NCBI RefSeq assembly: GCF_042647165.1
Contig: NZ_JBHRUV010000031.1
Strand: one strand, 5' to 3'
Source: Camelimonas abortus
Lineage (GTDB): Bacteria; Pseudomonadota; Alphaproteobacteria; Rhizobiales; Beijerinckiaceae
DNA length: 64,000 nt
Shown here: positions 46,976 to 55,968 of the stretch, in pieces
Layout of the letters: each line of letters opens with the position of its first letter
Numbering within the stretch: position 1 is the stretch's first letter
Notes under the pieces: generated by a model
Told to the model about the DNA's origin: nothing
The model's database searches: none
What the model saw: the letters and a program-made list of their open reading frames with translations, nothing else
Position numbers and translations under genes: made by a program

Positions 46976-47623
46976 ATGACGGGACGCCCCCTCACCCGCC
47001 GCGACGCCCTTTGGCTGACGCTCGCCCTGGCGGCGGGCGTCGCCGCCCTCTGCGGCCATGCGCCGACGGCCGACGCCGCGGCCGCCATCGGCGCTCCGGC
47101 GCCGCCGTTCACCCTGGTTTCGGCGGACGGCCGGCAGGTGTCGCTGGCGGACTTCCGCGGCCGCACGGTGGTGCTGGAGTGGACCAATCACGAGTGCCCG
47201 TTCGTGCGCAAGCACTACGGCGCCGGCGCCATGCAGAAGCTGCAGAAGGAGGCCAGGGACGCCGGCGTGGTCTGGCTGACCATCATCTCCTCCGCGCCCG
47301 GCGAACAGGGCCATGTGACGCCGGAGGAAGCGCGCCGGCTCACCGTGAGCCGCGGCGCCGCGCCAGCGGCGGTGCTGTTCGACGAAACCGGCCGGACAGG
47401 CCGCGCCTACGGCGCGAAAACCACCCCGCACATGTATGTGATCGGCCCCGACGGCGCTCTGCTTTACGCCGGCGGCATCGACGACCGCCCGGGCACGGAT
47501 CCGGCGGAGCTGGCCGGGGCCCGCAACCATGTGCGCGAGGCGCTGGCGGAGATCGCCGCCGGCAAGCCGGTGAGCGTCCGGCAGAGCCGTCCCTACGGCT
47601 GCGCGATCAAATACGCCAGCTGA
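46976..47623 (+). CDS. Secreted redoxin/thioredoxin-like protein
   Basis: A 215-residue thioredoxin-fold protein with a probable Tat signal (LTRRDALWLTLALAAG) and mature start near AAAIGAPAPPFTL. The active cysteine is in NHECPFVRKHY, with YGAKTTPHMYVI (cis-Pro loop) and a second conserved Cys in PYGCAIKY near the end. The fold is AhpC/TSA-like, so it may reduce thiols or peroxides in the periplasm. AGGGAG lies upstream of the ATG. It follows the DsbD-like gene and may receive its electrons. Confidence 0.88.
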   Translation: MTGRPLTRRDALWLTLALAAGVAALCGHAPTADAAAAIGAPAPPFTLVSADGRQVSLADFRGRTVVLEWTNHECPFVRKHYGAGAMQKLQKEARDAGVVWLTIISSAPGEQGHVTPEEARRLTVSRGAAPAAVLFDETGRTGRAYGAKTTPHMYVIGPDGALLYAGGIDDRPGTDPAELAGARNHVREALAEIAAGKPVSVRQSRPYGCAIKYAS

Positions 47624-47823
47624 CCACCGCCGCCGGCGCGACGGGCCCGAACGGTCGCGCGCAAAGGCGCGCATCGGGCGCGCATCCATCGGGCGCCTTG
47701 GGAGCGGGCGCAAACGGGGCGCGGCCGCGTCAGACGCTTCCCCCGCGTCCCCAGAGGCCACGCGCCGCCCTGCTGCGGCGCCGGGCGACGCGGCGGCCCG
47801 AGGCGCAGGCCGGCGAAACGGAA

Positions 47824-47848
47824 AGCCGCCCGGTCACGCCGGGCGGCT
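47824..47848 (-). terminator. Terminator of the HtrA-type protease gene
   Basis: On the minus strand AGCCGCCCGG pairs with CCGGGCGGCT around CGTGA and is followed by TTCCGTTTC. It lies 45 bp beyond the protease stop. Confidence 0.7.
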
Positions 47849-47893
47849 GCGTCATGTGCGGGGTCCGGCGCGCGCCTGGCGGCGCGTCCCGGC

Positions 47894-49360
47894 TCAGCCG
47901 CCGAGCGCCAGGGTGAACACCTCGCCGTCGCGGCGGATGGCGATCTCCCAGTAGCGCGTGCGCCGCTGCAGCGCCGCGCCAAGCGCGCGCGAGCTGCCGA
48001 TCTTTTCACCGTTCACCGCCAGCACGACGTCGCCCCTGCGCAGGCCGACGCTGGCGGCTGGGGAGCCTTCCGCCACCTCATACAGAACCACGCCGCGGGC
48101 GGAGAGGTCCATGGAAAGCTCCTCGGCCACCGCCGGGGAGAGATTGGCGGCCGTGGCCCCGCTGAACGGCGTGCGCGCCGGCAGCTTCACCAGGTCGCGC
48201 GCCGGCGTTTCCGGCGCCGGCGCGAGGCGGATGGCCAGCGTCTCCCGCCGGCCGCCGCGCAGCACGGTGAGCCTGGCCTGCCCGCCCATCGGCCGGGTGG
48301 CGAAGCGGTAGCCGAACGCCTCCGGATCATCCACGCTCTGGCCGTCCACGGCGAGGATGACGTCGCCGCGCTTCAGCCCAGCCTGCTCGGCGGGGCCGCC
48401 CGGAGCCAGCCCGGCGACCAGCGCGCCGGCGGGCCGTTCCAGCCCGAGGCTTTCCGCGATCTCCTGGGTCACCGCCTGCAGCTGGCCGCCGAAATACGGC
48501 CGGCGCACCAGCCGGCCGCCGCTCAGCGCCGAATTCACCACGGTGCGCACCATGGTGGCGGGAATGGCGAAGCCGATGCCGACGCTGCCGCCGCTGCGCG
48601 AATAGATGGCGCTGTTGACGCCCACCAGCCGCCCCTTCATGTCCACGAGGGCGCCGCCGGAATTGCCCGGATTGATGGCCGCGTCGGTCTGGATGAAGAA
48701 CTGGTAGTCGCCGACGCCAACCTGGGTGCGCGCCAGGGCCGAGACGATGCCCTGCGTCACCGTCTGGCCCACGCCGAACGGATTGCCGATGGCCAGCACC
48801 AGGTCGCCCACCTCCAGCGCGTCGGAATCGCCCAGCTCCATGGCAGGCAGCTTCAGCCCCTTCTCGCGGATGCGCAGCACGGCGAGGTCGGTGCGCGGAT
48901 CGCGCAGGATGATGTCGCAGTCGAACTCCCGCCGGTCCGCCAGCGACACCTTCACCTCGGTCATGTTCTCGATGACGTGGTAATTGGTGACGATGACGCC
49001 GGAGGGATCGACGATCACGCCCGAGCCCAGCGAGCGCGCCACCCGCTCGCGCGGCACGCCGAAATCGCCGCCAAAGAAGCGCCGGAAGAAGGGATCGTCG
49101 AACAGCGGGTTCTGCGCGCGCCGCTCGACGCGCGCGCCATAGACGTTGACCACCGCCGGCGCCGCCCGGCGCACCACGGGACTGAACGACAGCTGCACCT
49201 CCGCGCGGCTTTGCGGAGCCTGCCGCTCCTGCGCCGGAGCGGCGCCGGGCGCGGCCGCGATCACCGCGAGCGCCAGCGCGGCCGCCAGGCCCGGGCGGCG
49301 CAAGGGCGCGCCCCTTGCGCGGCGCGGCCGCGCCGCGGTTATCCTGTCATCCCATCGCAT
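47894..49360 (-). CDS. HtrA/DegP-family periplasmic serine protease
   Basis: A 488-residue Do-type protease. Signal peptide about residues 1-45 (AAAPGAAPAQ). Trypsin-like domain with catalytic His128 in NYHVIEN, Asp158 in DPRTDLAVL and Ser234 in NPGNSGGAL. Two PDZ domains follow (around 285-375 and 395-488; AGLKRGDVILAVDGQS and VGLRRGDVVLAVNGEK). It degrades misfolded envelope proteins. The ATG with GGAG seven bases upstream begins MRWDDRIT; the open frame further upstream has no similarity. It ends at a clear terminator. Confidence 0.94.
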   Translation of the reverse strand: MRWDDRITAARPRRARGAPLRRPGLAAALALAVIAAAPGAAPAQERQAPQSRAEVQLSFSPVVRRAAPAVVNVYGARVERRAQNPLFDDPFFRRFFGGDFGVPRERVARSLGSGVIVDPSGVIVTNYHVIENMTEVKVSLADRREFDCDIILRDPRTDLAVLRIREKGLKLPAMELGDSDALEVGDLVLAIGNPFGVGQTVTQGIVSALARTQVGVGDYQFFIQTDAAINPGNSGGALVDMKGRLVGVNSAIYSRSGGSVGIGFAIPATMVRTVVNSALSGGRLVRRPYFGGQLQAVTQEIAESLGLERPAGALVAGLAPGGPAEQAGLKRGDVILAVDGQSVDDPEAFGYRFATRPMGGQARLTVLRGGRRETLAIRLAPAPETPARDLVKLPARTPFSGATAANLSPAVAEELSMDLSARGVVLYEVAEGSPAASVGLRRGDVVLAVNGEKIGSSRALGAALQRRTRYWEIAIRRDGEVFTLALGG

Positions 49361-49454
49361 CAGTCGTCTCCGTTGCCGCCGGCGACGGCCGGCCTGGCGT
49401 TCACGCGCAGGGCTAGCCGGCGAACCGGGACGAAATTTGGCGCAAGGCCGGGCA

Positions 49455-49486
49455 AAGAAAAAGGGCGGTGGAAAGCCACCGCCCTT
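49455..49486 (-). terminator. Terminator of the alpha operon after rplQ
   Basis: On the minus strand AAGGGCGGTGG pairs with CCACCGCCCTT around CTTT, followed by TTTCTTT. It lies 23 bp beyond the rplQ stop and ends the long ribosomal transcription unit. Confidence 0.92.
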
Positions 49487-49508
49487 CGAAAACCGGGTCT
49501 GCGCGACA

Positions 49509-49922
49509 TCACTCCCCGGAAGCGGCCTCCTGGGTCGGACCGGAGTCCTTGCCCTTGGCCTCCACGTCACGGTCAACGAACTCGATGACGGCGAGCGGCG
49601 CGTTGTCGCCATAGCGGAAGCCGGCCTTCATGATGCGCAGGTAGCCGCCGTTGCGGTCCTTGTAACGCGGGCCGAGCACGTCGAACAGCTTGCGCACCTG
49701 GTCAAGGTCGCGCAGGCGGGCGATGGCCTGACGGCGGGCGTGCAGGTCGCCGCGCTTGCCGAGCGTCACCAGCTTCTCGACGATCGGGCGCAGGTCCTTG
49801 GCCTTGGGCAGCGTGGTGATGATCTGCTCATGCTTGATGAGCGCGGCGGCCATGTTGGCGAACATCGCCTTGCGGTGAGCCGAGCTGCGGCTGAAACGGC
49901 GGTGCGCGAAACCGTGACGCAT
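49509..49922 (-). CDS. rplQ: 50S ribosomal protein L17
   Basis: A 137-residue L17 with the family start MRHGFAHRRFSRSSAHRKAMFANMA. It binds the 50S subunit near the exit tunnel. It is the last gene of the operon, 87 bp after rpoA, with GGAG seven bases before the ATG and a strong terminator after it. The C-terminal ~20 residues (KGKDSGPTQEAASGE) are a charged low-complexity tail. Confidence 0.97.
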   Translation of the reverse strand: MRHGFAHRRFSRSSAHRKAMFANMAAALIKHEQIITTLPKAKDLRPIVEKLVTLGKRGDLHARRQAIARLRDLDQVRKLFDVLGPRYKDRNGGYLRIMKAGFRYGDNAPLAVIEFVDRDVEAKGKDSGPTQEAASGE

Positions 49923-50009
49923 TGGCTTTCTCCGTATTTATGCGGCCGCCGTGCCACGGAACGGCCGCTCTCTTCCTTGCCGGCCCTCAAGGCCGGGGGA
50001 CTGGTGAAG

Positions 50010-51029
50010 TCAGTAGTGCTCTTCGAAGCGCTTGGCGAGATCCTCGATGTTCTCCGGCGGCCAGCCCTGAACCTCCATGCCGAGGTGCAGGCCGAGCGTG
50101 GCGAGCACTTCCTTGATCTCGTTGAGCGACTTGCGACCGAAGTTCGGGGTGCGGAGCATCTCCGCCTCGGTCTTCTGGATGAGGTCGCCGATGTAGACGA
50201 TGTTGTCGTTCTTGAGGCAGTTGGCCGAACGGACCGACAGCTCCAGCTCGTCCACCTTCTTGAGCAGCGCCGGGTTGAAGGGCAGCTGCGGAGCGGCGGA
50301 GGCGCCGGCCTCCTCGCGCCGGGGCTCATCGAAGTTGACGAAGATCGACAGCTGGTCCTGCAGGATGCGCGCGGCGTAGGCCACGGCGTCCTCGGGCGAC
50401 ACGGAGCCGTCGGTCTCGACCTCCATGGTCAGCTTGTCGTAATCGAGGATCTGGCCCTCGCGGGTGTTCTCGACGCGGTAGGACACCTTGCGCACCGGGC
50501 TGTAGATGCTGTCCACCGGGATCAGGCCGATGGGCGCGTCCTCCGGAGCGTTGCGCTCGGCCGGAACATAGCCCTTGCCGGTGTTGACGGTGAACTCCAT
50601 GCGCACTTCGGCGCCGTCGTCCAGCGTGCACAGCGGCAGGTCCGGATTGAGAATCTGGATATCGCCAGGGGTGTTGATGTCGCCGGCGGTGACGAGACCC
50701 GGACCCTGCTTGCGCAGCGTCATGCGCTTGGGCCCCTCGCCCTGCATGCGGATGGCGATCATCTTGACGTTGAGGACGATGTCCGTGACGTCCTCACGCA
50801 CGCCCGGCACCGAGGAAAACTCGTGCAGGACGCCGTCGATCTGGATGGCGGTCACCGCCGCGCCCTGGAGGGACGACAGCAGGACGCGCCGCAAGGCGTT
50901 GCCGAGCGTCAGGCCGAAGCCGCGCTCCAAGGGCTCCGCCACCAGGGTGGCCACGTGCCTGCGGTCGTCGCTGCCCGACACCTCGAGCTTGCCCGGCTTG
51001 ATCAGTTCCTGCCAGTTTTTCTGGATCAC
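50010..51029 (-). CDS. rpoA: RNA polymerase alpha subunit
   Basis: A 339-residue alpha subunit. N-terminal dimer domain (RRVLLSSLQGAAVTAIQIDGVLHEFS) and a C-terminal domain of the helix-hairpin-helix type (SVRSANCLKNDNIVYIGDLIQKTEAEMLRTPNFGRKSLNEIKEVL). The GTG at 51029 gives MIQKNWQELIKPGK, which fits alphaproteobacterial RpoA and has AGAGG seven bases upstream. A GTG two codons earlier is too close to that site. Confidence 0.97.
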   Translation of the reverse strand: MIQKNWQELIKPGKLEVSGSDDRRHVATLVAEPLERGFGLTLGNALRRVLLSSLQGAAVTAIQIDGVLHEFSSVPGVREDVTDIVLNVKMIAIRMQGEGPKRMTLRKQGPGLVTAGDINTPGDIQILNPDLPLCTLDDGAEVRMEFTVNTGKGYVPAERNAPEDAPIGLIPVDSIYSPVRKVSYRVENTREGQILDYDKLTMEVETDGSVSPEDAVAYAARILQDQLSIFVNFDEPRREEAGASAAPQLPFNPALLKKVDELELSVRSANCLKNDNIVYIGDLIQKTEAEMLRTPNFGRKSLNEIKEVLATLGLHLGMEVQGWPPENIEDLAKRFEEHY

Positions 51030-51131
51030 GAGCACACCTCTGCGGATCTCTTGAAAGGCGGCGCGCCGCCAGGAAAAGGCCGCGCGCAGCGAATGGCGGC
51101 GCCCCGGCCGCAGGGACCGGGGCGAGACGGA

Positions 51132-51521
51132 TCAGACCCGCCGACGCTTGCGCGGGCGGCAGCCGTTGTGCGGGATCGGCGTGACGTCGCGGATGGAGGT
51201 GATCGTGAAGCCGGCGGCCTGCAGGGCGCGCAGGGCCGACTCACGGCCCGAACCCGGCCCCGAAACCTCGACCTCGAGGGTGCGCATGCCGTGCTCGGCG
51301 GCCTTGCGGGCCGCGTCCTCGGCGGCCACCTGGGCGGCGTACGGGGTCGACTTGCGCGAACCCTTGAAGCCCATGGTGCCGGCGGACGACCAGGAGATGG
51401 TGTTGCCCTGCGCGTCCGTGATGGTGATCAGCGTGTTGTTGAAGCTGGCGTTCACATGCGCGATGCCGGAGACGATGTTCTTGCGCTCACGACGGCGAAC
51501 GCGGGTGACTTCCTTGGCCAT
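51132..51521 (-). CDS. rpsK: 30S ribosomal protein S11
   Basis: A 129-residue S11 on the 30S platform. It has the family segments NIVSGIAHVNASFNNTLITITD and GPGSGRESALRALQAAGFTITSIRDVTPIPHNGCRPRKRRRV. AAGGAA lies upstream of the ATG. It is between rpsM and rpoA as in other alphaproteobacteria. Confidence 0.98.
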   Translation of the reverse strand: MAKEVTRVRRRERKNIVSGIAHVNASFNNTLITITDAQGNTISWSSAGTMGFKGSRKSTPYAAQVAAEDAARKAAEHGMRTLEVEVSGPGSGRESALRALQAAGFTITSIRDVTPIPHNGCRPRKRRRV

Positions 51522-51626
51522 GCATATTTTCCTTCAGGCGCGCCCGTTACGCCAGGCGCTCGGGACATGATGTGGCGCGGAGGCGCACGGACGGATCCCC
51601 GCCTCCACGCGCCGCGACAGTACGGC

Positions 51627-51995
51627 TTACTTCTTCTTGCCGGCGATCGGCTTGGCCTTGCCCTTGCGGGTGCGGGCGTTGGTGTGGGTGCGCTGGCCGC
51701 GCACCGGCAGGCCGCGGCGGTGGCGCAGGCCGCGATAGCAGCCCAGGTCCATCAGCCGCTTGATGTTCATCGACACTTCGCGACGCAGGTCGCCTTCCAC
51801 GACATAGTCGCGGTCGATGGTCTCGCGGATCGCCAGAACCTCCGCGTCAGTCAGCTCGTTCACGCGGCGCTCGGCCGGAATGCCGACCTTCTCGCAGATC
51901 TCGGCCGCGAACTTCGGCCCGATGCCGTGAATGTACTGAAGCGCGATGATGGTGCGCTTGTTGGTAGGGATGTTAACGCCAGCAATACGAGCCAA
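51627..51995 (-). CDS. rpsM: 30S ribosomal protein S13
   Basis: A 122-residue S13 at the top of the 30S head. It has ARIAGVNIPTNKRTIIALQYIHGIG and the C-terminal RTHTNARTRKGKAKPIAGKKK. The start is a TTG: GGAG lies six bases upstream and the protein then begins MARIAGVNIP as in the family. An in-frame ATG four codons earlier has no ribosome-binding site and would add unusual residues METT. Confidence 0.95.
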   Translation of the reverse strand: MARIAGVNIPTNKRTIIALQYIHGIGPKFAAEICEKVGIPAERRVNELTDAEVLAIRETIDRDYVVEGDLRREVSMNIKRLMDLGCYRGLRHRRGLPVRGQRTHTNARTRKGKAKPIAGKKK

Positions 51996-52102
51996 TGTCG
52001 TCTCCATGTGGCCGGCGACTGCGCGCCGGGCTTACGTTGCGCCGCCTTCGCGGCAATGCCCGCGTCCGGTGGAGGCCGGCCCTCGCGGGAAACACCAATG
52101 CG

Positions 52103-52141
52103 GGCGGCGCCGTACCTGCCGCAGCAGACCGGCGCCGCCCG
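52103..52141. other. Stem-loop between adk and rpsM
   Basis: GGGCGGCGCC and GGCGCCGCCC form a perfect 10-bp stem with a 19-nt loop in the 176-bp leader of the rpsM-rpsK-rpoA-rplQ group. There is no T-run on the minus strand. It could be an mRNA control element for the alpha operon, but it does not show the known S4-binding pseudoknot and rpsD is absent here. Confidence 0.4.
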
Positions 52142-52171
52142 AAAAGTTGCGACCTGTTAACCCCAAACGGG

Positions 52172-52762
52172 TCAGGCGTCAACCTTGTCGAGCAGCGCGA
52201 ACAGCGCGCCGCTGACCGCGTCGATCGGCTGGTTGCCGTCCACCTTCGTCAGCTGGCCCTTCTTTTCATAGTAGGGCGCGACCACGGCGGTGTCGCGGTT
52301 GTAGGCGGCCAGACGGGTCCTGAAGACGTCCGGATCGTCGTCGGCCCGCACCGGCTCGCCCTTTGCGCGCGACTCGTTGGCGCGGTTGATGATGCGGTTT
52401 ACCAGACCATCCTGGTCGACCACCAGCTCGATGACCGCGTCCAGCTTCAGGCCCTTCTGCGCCAGCAGGGCGTCGAGAGCCTCGGCCTGGGCGACGGTGC
52501 GCGGAAAGCCGTCGAGGATGAAGCCCTTGCGCGCGTCCTCCTCCCCGATACGGTCAGCGATGATGCCGATAACAATTTCGTCAGAGACCAGCTGCCCGGC
52601 GTCCATCACCGCCTTGGCCTTCAGCCCGACCGGCGTGCCGGCGGCCACCGCGGCGCGGAGCATGTCGCCGGTGGAGAGCTGCGGCACGCCATACCGCTCC
52701 ACCAGCCGCTTCGCCTGGGTTCCCTTGCCGGCGCCGGGCGGTCCAAGAAGAATCAGTCTCAT
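52172..52762 (-). CDS. adk: Adenylate kinase
   Basis: A 196-residue short-type adenylate kinase that converts ATP and AMP to two ADP. It has the P-loop GPPGAGKGTQAK, the AMP-site segment LSTGDMLR, FILDGFPRTVAQAEAL and a short lid. The ATG overlaps the secY stop (ATGA), so translation is coupled. Its place between secY and rpsM is usual in this class. Confidence 0.97.
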   Translation of the reverse strand: MRLILLGPPGAGKGTQAKRLVERYGVPQLSTGDMLRAAVAAGTPVGLKAKAVMDAGQLVSDEIVIGIIADRIGEEDARKGFILDGFPRTVAQAEALDALLAQKGLKLDAVIELVVDQDGLVNRIINRANESRAKGEPVRADDDPDVFRTRLAAYNRDTAVVAPYYEKKGQLTKVDGNQPIDAVSGALFALLDKVDA

Positions 52763-54096
52763 TTACGCCGTCCCCCTTTGAGTTTGGCCTTCTTCACGAG
52801 ACCCTCGTACTGGTGCGCGAGCAGATGGCCGTGCACCTGCGCCACCGTATCCATGGTCACCGTCACCACGATCAGCAGCGAGGTGCCCCCGAAGTAGAAC
52901 GGAAGCGAGGCGTAGGAGATCAGCAGTTCCGGGAGCAGACAGATGAGAGCTAGGTAGGCCGCGCCGATCACCGTGATCCGGGTCAGCACATAGTCGATGT
53001 AATCGGCGGTGCGCTCGCCCGGACGGATGCCGGGGATGAAGCCGCCCTGCTTCTTCAGGTTGTCCGCCGTCTCCGACGGGTTGAAGACGATGGCCGTGTA
53101 GAAGAACGCGAAGAACACGATCAGCGCCACGTACAGCACGATGTAGAGGGGCCGTCCGTGACCGAGATAGGCCGACAGCGTCGCGAGCACGCCCGTGCCG
53201 TCGCCCGCCGCCGAGAAGCTGGCGATGGTGGTCGGCAGCAGCAGCAGCGAAGAGGCGAAGATGGGTGGAATGACGCCGGCGGTGTTCAGCTTCAGCGGCA
53301 GGAACGAGGTCTGGCCCTCATACAGGCGGTTGCCCACCTGCCGCTTGGGATAGTTGATCAGCAGGCGCCGCTGCGCCCGCTCCATGTAGACGATGAAGGC
53401 GATGGCCGCCACCGCCATGACCAGCACGCCAAGGATCAGGCCGGTGGACAGCGCGCCCTGGCGGCCAAGCTCGAGCGTGCCGGCCACGGCCTGGGGCAGC
53501 TCGGCGACGATGCCGGCGAAAATGATCAGCGACACGCCGTTGCCGATGCCGCGCGAGGTGATCTGCTCGCCCAGCCACATCAGGAACATGGTGCCGCCCA
53601 GCAGCGTGATCACCGTGGAGATGCGGAAGAACAGCCCCGGCTCAAGCACCACATTGGGCGAGCTCTCGAGGCCGACGGCGATGCCCCACGCCTGGAACAC
53701 GGCCAGCACGACGGTGAGATAGCGGGTGTACTGGTTGATGACCTTGCGGCCCTGCTCGCCCTCCTTCTTCAGCTGCTCCAGCGAGGGCACGATGCTGGTC
53801 AGCAGCTGGATGATGATGGAGGCCGAGATGTACGGCATGATGTTCAGGGCGAAGATGGCCATTCGCCCGACAGCGCCGCCGGAAAACATGTTGAACAGCC
53901 CGAGGACGCCGCCCTGGGTCTGCCGGAAGATCTCCGCCACCGCGTCCGGATTAACGCCAGGCAGCGGAATGTAGGTTCCGAGCCGGTAGACGATCAGCGC
54001 TCCCAGCGTGAACCAGATCCGCTTCTTCAGCTCCTCCGCCTTGGCGAACGAGCTGAGACTGAGACTGGACGCGAGCTGTTCCGCTGCCGATGCCAT
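52759..54096 (-). CDS. secY: Preprotein translocase subunit SecY
   Basis: A 445-residue inner-membrane channel with ten transmembrane segments. It has the SecY signature in the second segment (NMFSGGAVGRMAIFALNIMPYISASIIIQLLTSI), a cytosolic loop with PKRQVGNRLYEGQTSFLPLKLNTAGVIPPIFASS, and a basic C-terminus. It forms the SecYEG pore for protein export. It overlaps adk by 4 bp and is 109 bp after rplO. Confidence 0.98.
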   Translation of the reverse strand: MASAAEQLASSLSLSSFAKAEELKKRIWFTLGALIVYRLGTYIPLPGVNPDAVAEIFRQTQGGVLGLFNMFSGGAVGRMAIFALNIMPYISASIIIQLLTSIVPSLEQLKKEGEQGRKVINQYTRYLTVVLAVFQAWGIAVGLESSPNVVLEPGLFFRISTVITLLGGTMFLMWLGEQITSRGIGNGVSLIIFAGIVAELPQAVAGTLELGRQGALSTGLILGVLVMAVAAIAFIVYMERAQRRLLINYPKRQVGNRLYEGQTSFLPLKLNTAGVIPPIFASSLLLLPTTIASFSAAGDGTGVLATLSAYLGHGRPLYIVLYVALIVFFAFFYTAIVFNPSETADNLKKQGGFIPGIRPGERTADYIDYVLTRITVIGAAYLALICLLPELLISYASLPFYFGGTSLLIVVTVTMDTVAQVHGHLLAHQYEGLVKKAKLKGGRRK

Positions 54097-54205
54097 GCGC
54101 TTGTCCCCGGGCCCGGGGCGGGAGGCGGCTGGTCGCCCCCCGCATGTCGGGCCGTCTGTAAATGTGACGTAACTTCAGACGGTGGCGTGTCCGCCCGAGG
54201 GCCTG

Positions 54206-54679
54206 TCAGCCCTCGGCGGCGGCGCCCAGAATCGTCACCGAGCCGCCCGCCTTCTCCACCGCTTCTACGGCAGAGCGGGAAGCGCCGGCAACGTGCAGCG
54301 ACACCCTGGAGCGGATCTCGCCCACGCCGAGCACGCGCACGCCGTCACGCGGCTTGCTGACCACGCCGGCGGCCACAAGGGCTTCAACGTTGATGGGCGC
54401 GGACGCGTCCAGCTTGCCGGCGTCGATGGCCTGCTGCAGACGGCCGAGGTTCACCTCGTTGTAGTCCTTGCGGAAAATGTTGTTGAAACCGCGCTTGGGC
54501 AGGCGGCGGTGGATCGGCATCTGGCCGCCTTCGAAGCCCTTGATGGCGACGCCGGCGCGCGACTTCTGACCCTTCACGCCGCGGCCGCCGGTCTTGCCCT
54601 TGCCGGAGCCGATGCCGCGACCAATGCGCATGCGCTTCTTCGACGCGCCGGGATTATCGCGAATGTCTGTGAGCTTCAT
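54206..54679 (-). CDS. rplO: 50S ribosomal protein L15
   Basis: A 157-residue L15. It has MKLTDIRDNPGASKKRMRIGRG, the glycine-rich GSGKGKTGGRGVKGQKSRAGV and FEGGQMPIHRRLPKRGFNN. The ATG giving MKLTDIRD with GGGGAG upstream is used; the GTG nine bases earlier overlaps the rpmD stop and sits on the ribosome-binding site. It is between rpmD and secY. Confidence 0.97.
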   Translation of the reverse strand: MKLTDIRDNPGASKKRMRIGRGIGSGKGKTGGRGVKGQKSRAGVAIKGFEGGQMPIHRRLPKRGFNNIFRKDYNEVNLGRLQQAIDAGKLDASAPINVEALVAAGVVSKPRDGVRVLGVGEIRSRVSLHVAGASRSAVEAVEKAGGSVTILGAAAEG

Positions 54680-54684
54680 GTTTC

Positions 54685-54879
54685 TCACTCCCCGTCGACG
54701 ACGCGAACGAGGTGCTTCACCGCCTCGATCATGCCGCGGGTGGCGGCGTTGTCGGGCAGCGTCGAGCGCCGGTTGATCTTGTTGAGCCCGAGGCCAATCA
54801 GCGTGGCGCGCTGGCTGGCTTTGCGACGGATCGGACTGCCGATCTGCACGACCGTGATGGTCTTGCCCTGGTTCGCCAT
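54685..54879 (-). CDS. rpmD: 50S ribosomal protein L30
   Basis: A 64-residue L30 beginning MANQGKTITVVQIGSPIRRK and containing LIGLGLNKINRRSTLPD and MIEAVKHLVRVV. GGGAGG lies five bases before the ATG; the GTG 15 bases earlier would include this site and is rejected. It is between rpsE and rplO. Confidence 0.97.
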   Translation of the reverse strand: MANQGKTITVVQIGSPIRRKASQRATLIGLGLNKINRRSTLPDNAATRGMIEAVKHLVRVVDGE

Positions 54880-54890
54880 GTCAGCCTCCC

Positions 54891-55451
54891 TCACGCCTCG
54901 GCGGCCGCGTCGGCGCCGGCGTCACGGCGGCGGGCCTGCAGGCTCGAAACCTTGAGGCCGCGGCGCGCGGCGACGGAACGCGGGCTCTCTTCCTGCTTCA
55001 GCGCCTCAATGGTGGCGCGGACCAGGTTGTAGGGGTTGGAGGAGCCGAGCGACTTGGCCACCACGTCGGCCACGCCCAGGGTCTCGAACACGGCGCGCAT
55101 CGGACCGCCGGCGATGATGCCGGTGCCCGGCGCGGCGGCGCGCATGATGACCTTGCCGGCGCCCCAGCGGCCCTGCACGTCGTGATGCAGGGTGCGGCCC
55201 TCGCGCAGCGGAATGCGGATCATGGACCGCTTGGCCGCCTCGGTGGCCTTGCGGATCGCTTCCGGCACCTCGCGGGCCTTGCCGTGGCCGAAGCCGACCC
55301 GGCCCTTCTGGTCGCCAACGACCACGAGGGCGGCGAAGCCGAAGCGGCGGCCACCCTTCACGACCTTGGCGACGCGGTTGATGTGAACAAGGCGATCAAC
55401 GAATTCGCTGTCGCGCTCGCGCTCTTCGCGCGGCTGCCTGTCTCTTGCCAT
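54891..55451 (-). CDS. rpsE: 30S ribosomal protein S5
   Basis: A 186-residue S5 with the N-terminal dsRNA-binding fold (LVHINRVAKVVKGGRRFGFAALVVVGD) and the C-terminal AAPGTGIIAGGPMRAVFETLGVADVVAKSLGSSNPYNLVRAT. It helps mRNA unwinding and decoding accuracy. The start used gives MARDRQPREE; an ATG two codons upstream is equally close to GTGAG. The C-terminus carries an alanine-rich tail of ~15 residues. Confidence 0.95.
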   Translation of the reverse strand: MARDRQPREERERDSEFVDRLVHINRVAKVVKGGRRFGFAALVVVGDQKGRVGFGHGKAREVPEAIRKATEAAKRSMIRIPLREGRTLHHDVQGRWGAGKVIMRAAAPGTGIIAGGPMRAVFETLGVADVVAKSLGSSNPYNLVRATIEALKQEESPRSVAARRGLKVSSLQARRRDAGADAAAEA

Positions 55452-55596
55452 AACCATCTCACTTTCGCGGGGGCGCGGCCCTCCCCGCTCGCTGGACAAT
55501 GCCGCGAACGCTTCTGGCGCAAACGCCAAAAATGGCTGGCGCCAGGCCCCCCGTTCCGGGCGGCCCGATGTCAGCCATCCTGGCGTCGCGGACGCG

Positions 55597-55959
55597 TCAG
55601 AAGTTGAGACCGCCCTCACGGGCAGCTTCAGCCAGGGCCTTGACGCGGCCGTGGTAGATGTACGAGCCGCGGTCAAAGACCACATCCTTCACGCCGGCGG
55701 CGAGGCCGCGCTCGGCGACCAGACGGCCGACCACCTTCGCGGCCTCCACGTCAGCGCCCGTACGAAGCGTGGCGCGGACATCCTTCTCCAGGGTGGAGGC
55801 GGCCGCAAGGGTGACGCCCTTCGTATCGTCGATAATCTGGGCGTAAATCTGCTTGGAGGACCGGAACACCGACAGCCGCGGACGGCCGTTGGCGGCGGCC
55901 CGAATGGAGCGGCGAACGCGAGCCTTGCGGCGCTCGCCCGAACCGTGCTTCGAAGCCAT
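55597..55959 (-). CDS. rplR: 50S ribosomal protein L18
   Basis: A 120-residue L18 that binds 5S rRNA. It has RRKARVRRSIRAAANGRPRLSVFRSSKQIYAQIIDD and the C-terminal VVFDRGSYIYHGRVKALAEAAREGGLNF. AAGGAT lies upstream of the ATG. There are 145 bp to rpsE, longer than most gaps in this operon. Confidence 0.98.
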   Translation of the reverse strand: MASKHGSGERRKARVRRSIRAAANGRPRLSVFRSSKQIYAQIIDDTKGVTLAAASTLEKDVRATLRTGADVEAAKVVGRLVAERGLAAGVKDVVFDRGSYIYHGRVKALAEAAREGGLNF

Positions 55960-55968
55960 GTGCGATCC

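Noticed and set aside
49146..52160. A 1004-codon plus-strand open frame in the ribosomal cluster
   Set aside because: Antisense to htrA, rplQ, rpoA, rpsK and rpsM; it is a GC-rich shadow frame.
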